NCBI GenBank assembly: GCA_006176705.1
Contig: QRFJ01005771.1
Span: 1 to 64,000, forward strand
Reading direction: 5' to 3'
DNA: 64,000 nt
DNA from: Cocos nucifera
Lineage: Eukaryota; Streptophyta; Magnoliopsida; Arecales; Arecaceae
In this document: one piece after another, positions 58,480 to 64,000 of the stretch
Position numbering within the stretch: position 1 is the first letter of the stretch
Layout: every line of letters starts with the position of its first letter
Notes under the pieces: model-generated
Database searches by the model: none
Seen by the model: only the letters and a program-made list of their open reading frames with translations
What the model was told of the DNA's origin: nothing
Made by a program: the position numbers and the translations under genes

Positions 58480-61315
58480 CTCTGGTTCTAGTGCTCATCT
58501 GTGCACTTCTATGCAGGGTCTTGAGGATAGCAGGAGGCTGAGGGATGGAGACATGATCCTACGCATTGGTAATGGAGCAAGAGTTGCTGCAGTAGCCGTG
58601 GAAACATACCCTCTACGATTACCATCTGGTTTAGACTTAGCTTTAAAAGACTGTTATTATGTGCCTGCAGTTAGCAGGAATTTGATTTCTGTTTCATGCT
58701 TAGCACAAGAAGGTTATGTGATCACCTTCTTTAAGGACCATTGTATCATTCTTTATGAAAGAAATAAAATTACAAATGGTTTCCTTGTTAATGGTCTTTA
58801 TCAGTTGCATATTGATGTACCTGTTTTAACTATCGAGCAAAACGTGAATGCCAAACGACCTAGGGATAGTCCAAACGACAGATATCTATGGCACCTGAGA
58901 TTAGGTCATATAGCAGAAGATAGGATTAACAGATTGGAGAAAAATGGGCTATTGAGTCCATTGACTTTTGAGTCATATCCAACTTGTGAATCTTGTCTTC
59001 AAGGCAAAATGACTAAACTCCCTTTTGTTGGACATGGGGAGAGGGCCACAGATCTCCTTGCCCTAGTACATACTGATGTGTGCGGCCCATTCGATGTGCC
59101 GGCTAGAGGCAATTTTGTCTACTTCATTACCTTTACCGATGATCTGTCTAGGTATGGGTATGTGTATCTTATGAGACACAAGTCTGAAGCCTTTGAAAAG
59201 TTCAAAGAATTCAGACATGAAGTAGAAAAACAAACTGAAAAACCCATTAAGGTTCTTCGATCAGATCGAGGAGGTGAATACCTTAGCTGGGAATTCCTAG
59301 ACTATCTTAAGGAAAATGGCATAGTCTCTCAATGGACTCCACCAGGAACACCTCAACTCAATGGGGTTTCAGAACGGAGAAATCGGACTCTATTGGATAT
59401 GGTTCGATCCATGATGAGCTTCACAGACCTCCCAGATTTTCTTTGGGGACATTCATTATTAACTTCAATCTATTTACTGAATAGGGTTCCCTCTAAAACC
59501 GTTCCTACCACACCGTATGAGATATGGCACGGTAAGAAACCAAGTCTGAGTCATCTCAGAATTTGGGGTTGTCCGGCTCATGTCAAAAGACAACAAGCGG
59601 ACAAGTTAGAGTTTAGGTCCTTTAGAGCTCGATTCATAGGATATCCTAAAGAGTCATTAGGATACTATTTCTACATTTCAGAAGACCACAATGTGATTGT
59701 AAGTCGACATGCCATATTTCTTGAAAAATAGTTTATTCAAGATAGTGGCATTGGAAAGCAGATTAAGCTTGATGAGAAAGTCTCACAAGCAGAAAGAGCT
59801 AAGGACCAAGTGGAACCAAATCAGGTTGAGCCAATAAGAACACTACCTCCTCCACCTCGTAGATCGGAAAGAGTTTTTCGTCCCCCTGAAAGATACTTAG
59901 GTATTATTTCAGAGGACGTAGAGGAAATGTTCCTCGTAGGTAATGGTGCTCATGGTGATGATCCCAAAACCTACAACGAGGCGATATCAGATATCGACTC
60001 TGAGAAATGGCTAGAGGCAATGCAGTCAGAAATTGACTCAATGTACTCAAACCAAGTCTGGACCTTGGTAGATCCACCAGAAGGTATAGTACCTATTGGG
60101 TGTAAATGGATTTTCAAGAGAAAGATTGGTGCAGATGGGAATGTGGAGACATTCAAGGTTAGATTAGTGGCAAAAGATTATAGTCAACATGAAGGCATTG
60201 ACTATCAGGATACCTTTTCCCCGGTAGCTATGCTAAAATCCATCCGCACATTGCTAGCTGTTGCAGCCTATTTCGATTATGAAATATGGCAAATGGACGT
60301 GAAAACGGCATTCCTCAATGGATATCTTGAGGAAGATATCTATATGGAACAGCCGCTAGGTTTCACATCCAGTGATACTGATCACAAGGTTTGCAAGCTG
60401 CAAAGGTCCATATATGGACTTAAGCAAGCATCTCGGAGCTGGAACACTCGTTTCAATGATGTGATCAAAAAGTTTGGTTTCATCAAAAATGAAGAGGAAC
60501 CATGTGTTTTCAAAAGGGTCAGTGGGAGCGCTGTTGTCTTCCTCGTATTGTACGTGGATGACATCCTCCTTATTGGGAATGATATTCCCATGTTGACATC
60601 AGTGAAGATGTGGTTGTCTAAGGAATTCTCCATGAAAGACCTAGGTGAAGCATCCTTTATTCTAGGAATTAAGGTCTATAGAGGATAGACCGAATAGGAT
60701 GCTAGGACTTTCACAGAAGATGTACATAGAGGAAGTACTAAAGAGGTTTAGTATGGAAAACTCTAAGAGGGGATTAATACCCTTCAGACATGGTATTCAT
60801 CTTTCCAAGAAGATGTGCCCCAGCACACCTGAGGAAATAGAATGCATGAGCAAGATCCCTTATGCTTCTGCAATAGGGAGCCTCATGTATGCCATGCTAT
60901 GTACACGACCTGATATAGCCCATGCTGTGAGTGTCACAAGCAGATATCAGTCAAATCCAGGTGAAGAACACTGGACTTCTGTGAAATATATCCTTAAGTA
61001 CTTGAGAAGAACTAAGGATATGATGTTGGTCTTTGGTAACGGAGAACTCCTGATCCAGGGATACACAGACTCGGACTTCATGTCCGATATAGATGATCGA
61101 AAGTCGACATCTGGCAGACTGTTTGTGCTGGAAGAGTTCCAAGCAAACGGTGATACCATCTCATCCGCGATTACCTTGAGAAAGGTTACGTTGAGGTCAA
61201 GAGAGTCAACTCCACAGATAATGTGGCAGACCCACTTACAAAGCCGTTGGGCCAGCAGAAGATCGAAGCCCACCTTGAGAAGATGGGACTTAGACTTGTA
61301 GCCAATTGGCTTTAG
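58433..61315 (+). pseudogene. Copia-4 pol (protease, integrase, RT, truncated RNase H)
   Basis: Protease LDSGSSAHLC (about 58476), zinc-binding WHLRLGH...CESC (58889-59005), integrase core TD (about 59072), SDRGGEY (about 59262) and SERRNRT (about 59370), and C-terminal GYPKESLGYYFYI. TAG at 59729-59731 is the only break between integrase and RT. RT carries MDVKTAFLNG and YVDD (60551-60562). A frameshift at about 60680 and the TAG there separate RNase H. RNase H lost about 20 bases at 61128 and about 196 bases at about 61156 relative to Copia-2, removing the AEY and YCDNNGA boxes. A one-base insertion near 58470 shifts pol from the gag frame. Confidence 0.92.
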
Positions 61316-61318
61316 GAC

Positions 61319-61329
61319 AAGTGGGAGAT
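61319..61329 (+). other. Copia-4 polypurine tract
   Basis: AAGTGGGAGAT immediately before the 3' LTR, the standard Copia plus-strand primer. Intact. Confidence 0.9.
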
Positions 61330-63600
61330 TGTTAGATATATGTGCCCTAGAAGCCAGAATTGGCTGACACTTGTAATACACTTCTAGGGGCAAAATTGTA
61401 ATTTTGACTATAATTAATGAAATGGGTTATTTTCTATCACATATGTGTATTTAGTGTCTGTGATACATCCTTTGAGTTAATGGTAATGATAATTCATATT
61501 TTCAAGAGTTGAAAATTTAAGACATGAATAATCATTATTAACTCATAAACAGCTCCCGACCATAGGATCATCACGAGGATGGTGATTGATCCGGAAGGTT
61601 GGTGTACGAATCGCTTCTCTTTAGTAGATGAGTCTTGAGTCTACGGTGTGGAGACACCGGAGCGAGAGTATAGGTACTCGTTAGAGAACGAGGGCACTGA
61701 GCGTGACCACCTCGAGTAGTCATTAGGAAGTCTACCTTCTCGTCAATGACTGACTCGATGCTGCAGTAGTGTGTCTGGTTCTTTGACCTGAGATGCATCG
61801 GCAGTTCACCTTGAGGGTGTTATAGTTTGACTACACCATTACTCGGTCTCCTAGCCATATGGAACCCTGAGGTGTATGTTGGCTATAGCATGTTCATTGT
61901 AGGAACTGGATTGCATCAAGATGGAATCTATCTACCTCGGTGGTAGAGGAGTAGCCCTATGATGATCATGAGAATCAAGTCCAGAAATCCATGGCCATGG
62001 TAGAGTGAAATAATAGAAAGAGTTTCTATTTAGATTTTCACATTGGACTCGAATCGAATGATTACATCATATGACAGAGACTAGGGTTTGACGAGTTCAC
62101 CTTAACCCTAATCTGATCGGGGCTCAAGATAGAAGAACTTAATCACACAGGTAGCTGCACCAAGAGGTTCGCATTCAGCTCTGATGGGTTGCCACCATAT
62201 ACTGCTAGGTGTCACTGGTGGATTTTGGGAGCAATTAGAATGATTTAGATGATCGATCATTCTAAGCTGTTCGAATCAGAAGAGTTCTGATCCATCGAAA
62301 GGAGTTTCGATGATGTCGATGATAGAGATCATGACATATCCCATTACCATACAGAACTGAACCTAACTGGGTCACACAAACAAGGGTTTGAATCTGGTGA
62401 TCATCAATTGAACTGATCTAGTTCAATTGATCTGAATGAGATTCAATTAGGTTCAAGAAAATCGTGCTAGCACTCGATTGAACCTAACGTTCTTCTTTTA
62501 CTATCATAAATAAGTTGTCCTGACTGAGCCAAAGGAGTTTGTGCTCAATCAGAGGCCTTCATATGGTCTGACTGGAGGTTGTCCAAGTCAGAATAAGGTT
62601 GTCTTATTTGTAAGACATTACCTGCCATTTTTGGTCACCTGCCATTTCTTGTTCTTTGACTTTGGTCAAAAGTCTACCTTTGACTGGTCAAACGTTGACC
62701 ATTGACCCTTTGACTTTTGACCACATGTCATGCACCTATTGGAGAGCTGGTGGGGGCCTGTCCCCCTGCCAGAACCTGGCAAGGAGAAGGGCGCACGCCA
62801 AGGGTGGCGTGAGCCCAAGTAGGAGGCGCCTAGGAGTCCTTGTTGGACAAGGACTCCACCTCCCTTTTGGATTCCAATCAGAGTTCTACTAAGAATCCAG
62901 TTTGACTGGTCTTAGGCACCCTCTAAGGAGGAATCCAGGGGTCTCTATTCCAACCAATCAGATTTAGATCTGATTTCACAAAGGGTTGTGATTGGTTGAG
63001 AGGAAGAGGAGTTGGATCACAAGAGGTCTATAAATAAGACCCTGCGCCCAACCCTAATTCCAATGCTATTAGACACGCCCCAAGGCTGCCTCTCCCCTCC
63101 TTCTCCATGCCATAGTCTCTTCTCCCCTTGCTCTCCACGTCCAAAAGTATTTTGGATTTAGGTTGGTGCGATTCAGATCAAGGAAAGGCGATCAAAAGCA
63201 AGAAGGCTGCGCTGCTGCAAAAGGACGACTGCAGATCTTCAAAAGAGTTTTGAAGATCCTCCAGATCAGATCCAGATCTAATTTTTGGAGGTGTGATAGA
63301 GAAGAAGAGGATCTCCAGATCCAACCCGAGTGGATACCGGTAGAGGCCAGGCGCTTGCGTGGCTAAGATCCAGAACCTTCCGCTGCAATCAGGATCATCT
63401 ACAGGGTAATAGGATTACCCAAATCAGGTAAATTAAATTTAATTTAATTTATCTTATTTTATTTTATTTATTAAAATAATAAGAATCAGATCTGAAATAT
63501 ATCAAGATCTGATTGAGATCAAGAGAAAATTTTTGAAATATATCTCTTGATCTAATCAGATCTGAACGAACCTGGACCGAAAAATCAGGATTTCCTTTCA
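61330..63600 (+). repeat. Copia-4 3' LTR
   Basis: 2271 bases, near-identical to 53436-55705. Differences include CC/AT at the CACACCTG/CACATATG site, several C/T and G/A transitions, and a few one-base indels. TATA box copy at 63029-63036. Ends CCTTTCA at 63600, followed by TGTGG. Confidence 0.95.
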
Positions 63601-64000
63601 TGTGGATCAGCCCAAAGACTTATTTTCATGAGGCATGCAAAGATTCACTATGAAAAAAGAATAAATACAAGAGAAGATTATCCACTCTCAATACTCGTAT
63701 ATAATTCTCTCAACTGTAAGCTACTCTTACAAACCTCTCTCTTTTGAAAACCTCCTGAAATGACCGTAATATATTGCCTAGCTATCTGCCCAGATCCCCC
63801 TCCTCCTGCTATCCACTAGTGCCCTCTAATCTGCTATCTTTTACTATCTTAGATCTCAATCAAACCACCACACAAAGCCGCTATCCTCGATCTACCCATA
63901 GGCTTTATAAAGTCCTCTATCTGATCTCTGATTGGAGACCACACTCTAATTTGGACTCTAACTAGCCCTTGATTGCATTTATAGCCCTTCCCAGCTGCCA
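63601..64000 (-). repeat. Copia-5 5' LTR, outer part, continuing past window
   Basis: 400 bases aligning with 50353-50750 at roughly 80% identity by eye (e.g. ATAAATACAAGAGAA, CCAAACCACCACACAA, CTCTAACTAGCCCTTGA). It begins with the second copy of TGTGG (63601-63605). Open frames here are not genes. Confidence 0.85.

Larger units (their letters stand above)
53436..63600 (+). mobile_element. Copia-4, recent full-length Angela/Tork-like LTR retrotransposon
   Basis: 10,165 bases: 5' LTR 53436-55705, primer-binding site 55708-55719, leader, gag, pol, polypurine tract 61319-61329, 3' LTR 61330-63600. A perfect 5-bp target duplicate TGTGG flanks it (53431-53435 and 63601-63605). Removing the element restores the Copia-5 LTR exactly. 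The LTRs differ by roughly 25-30 positions by eye, i.e. about 1%, so insertion is recent. Coding regions have stops, frameshifts and an RNase H deletion. Confidence 0.96.
50280..64000 (-). mobile_element. Copia-5, pol-deleted Tnt1/Tork-like Copia, interrupted by Copia-4
   Basis: Minus-strand element of a second Copia family. 3' LTR 50280 to about 52030, gag-protease remnant to about 53340, primer-binding site 53348-53359, 5' LTR from 53362. The 5' LTR is split at 53435/63601 by Copia-4 and runs past the window end. The two LTRs align base by base (50280-50750 against 53362-53435 plus 63601-64000). Integrase, RT and RNase H are absent between gag-protease and the 3' LTR. Confidence 0.85.

Noticed and set aside
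59729..59731. Retrovirus-like programmed readthrough as an established mechanism here
   Set aside because: Only the conserved stop is seen. No readthrough context or pseudoknot was verified, so it is reported as a question rather than a feature.
53436..63600. 2.27-kb direct repeat that could be a segmental duplication
   Set aside because: The target duplicate, primer site, polypurine tract and gag-pol between the copies identify LTRs of one retrotransposon.
1..64000. A new defence, biosynthetic or immune system
   Set aside because: All recognisable coding sequence belongs to Copia, Gypsy, LINE or CACTA elements; nothing else with conserved coding potential was found.

Overview
This window is intergenic DNA from a large plant nuclear genome. 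It is a stack of nested transposable elements, and I found no host gene, rRNA, tRNA or CRISPR array. The element classes (Angela/Tork-like Copia with 2.3-kb LTRs, Tat-type Gypsy with an antisense reading frame and 3' tandem repeats, a CACTA element with TNP2 and Transposase_24 genes, a plant L1-type LINE) fit a flowering plant. A monocot such as a palm is plausible, but the sequence does not prove it.

Layout, left to right. 1-8262: Copia-1, minus strand, its 3' end beyond the left edge. It is inserted in the gag gene of Copia-2, a same-family element on the plus strand whose 3' part fills 8263-13981. Copia-2 in turn sits in the antisense-ORF region of a minus-strand Tat-like Gypsy element (13982-15915, then 36067 to about 43284). 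That Gypsy element is split by a plus-strand CACTA transposon (15916-36066), and the CACTA is itself split by Copia-3 (24717-35138, minus strand, TSD CATCT). To the right, the Gypsy 5' LTR (from 42661) is apparently interrupted by a minus-strand LINE (about 43285-49980). After about 300 unassigned bases comes Copia-5, a different, pol-deleted Copia family on the minus strand (50280-53435, continuing at 63601 to beyond 64000). Its 5' LTR holds a structurally complete Copia-4 (53436-63600, plus strand, TSD TGTGG) of the same family as Copia-1 to -3.

Relative ages by nesting and LTR similarity: Gypsy, LINE and Copia-5 are old. CACTA and Copia-2 entered Gypsy, Copia-3 entered CACTA (its LTRs are roughly 88% alike by eye), Copia-1 entered Copia-2, and Copia-4 is recent (roughly 25-30 differences over 2.27 kb between its LTRs).

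Every coding region is disrupted, so nothing here looks autonomous today. The most interesting signal is in the 2.3-kb-LTR Copia family. All four copies carry a TAG at the same place between integrase and reverse transcriptase. The two copies with comparable gag sequence and good alignment (3 and 4) share two further gag stops. All three copies with a gag 5' end have ATA where the initiator ATG is expected. This suggests a stop-bearing lineage that amplified in trans or by unusual translation, rather than independent decay of intact elements. A conserved leader hairpin and a conserved duplicated leader motif are candidate cis signals kept by the same family. I did not find a recognisable new defence, immune or biosynthetic system.
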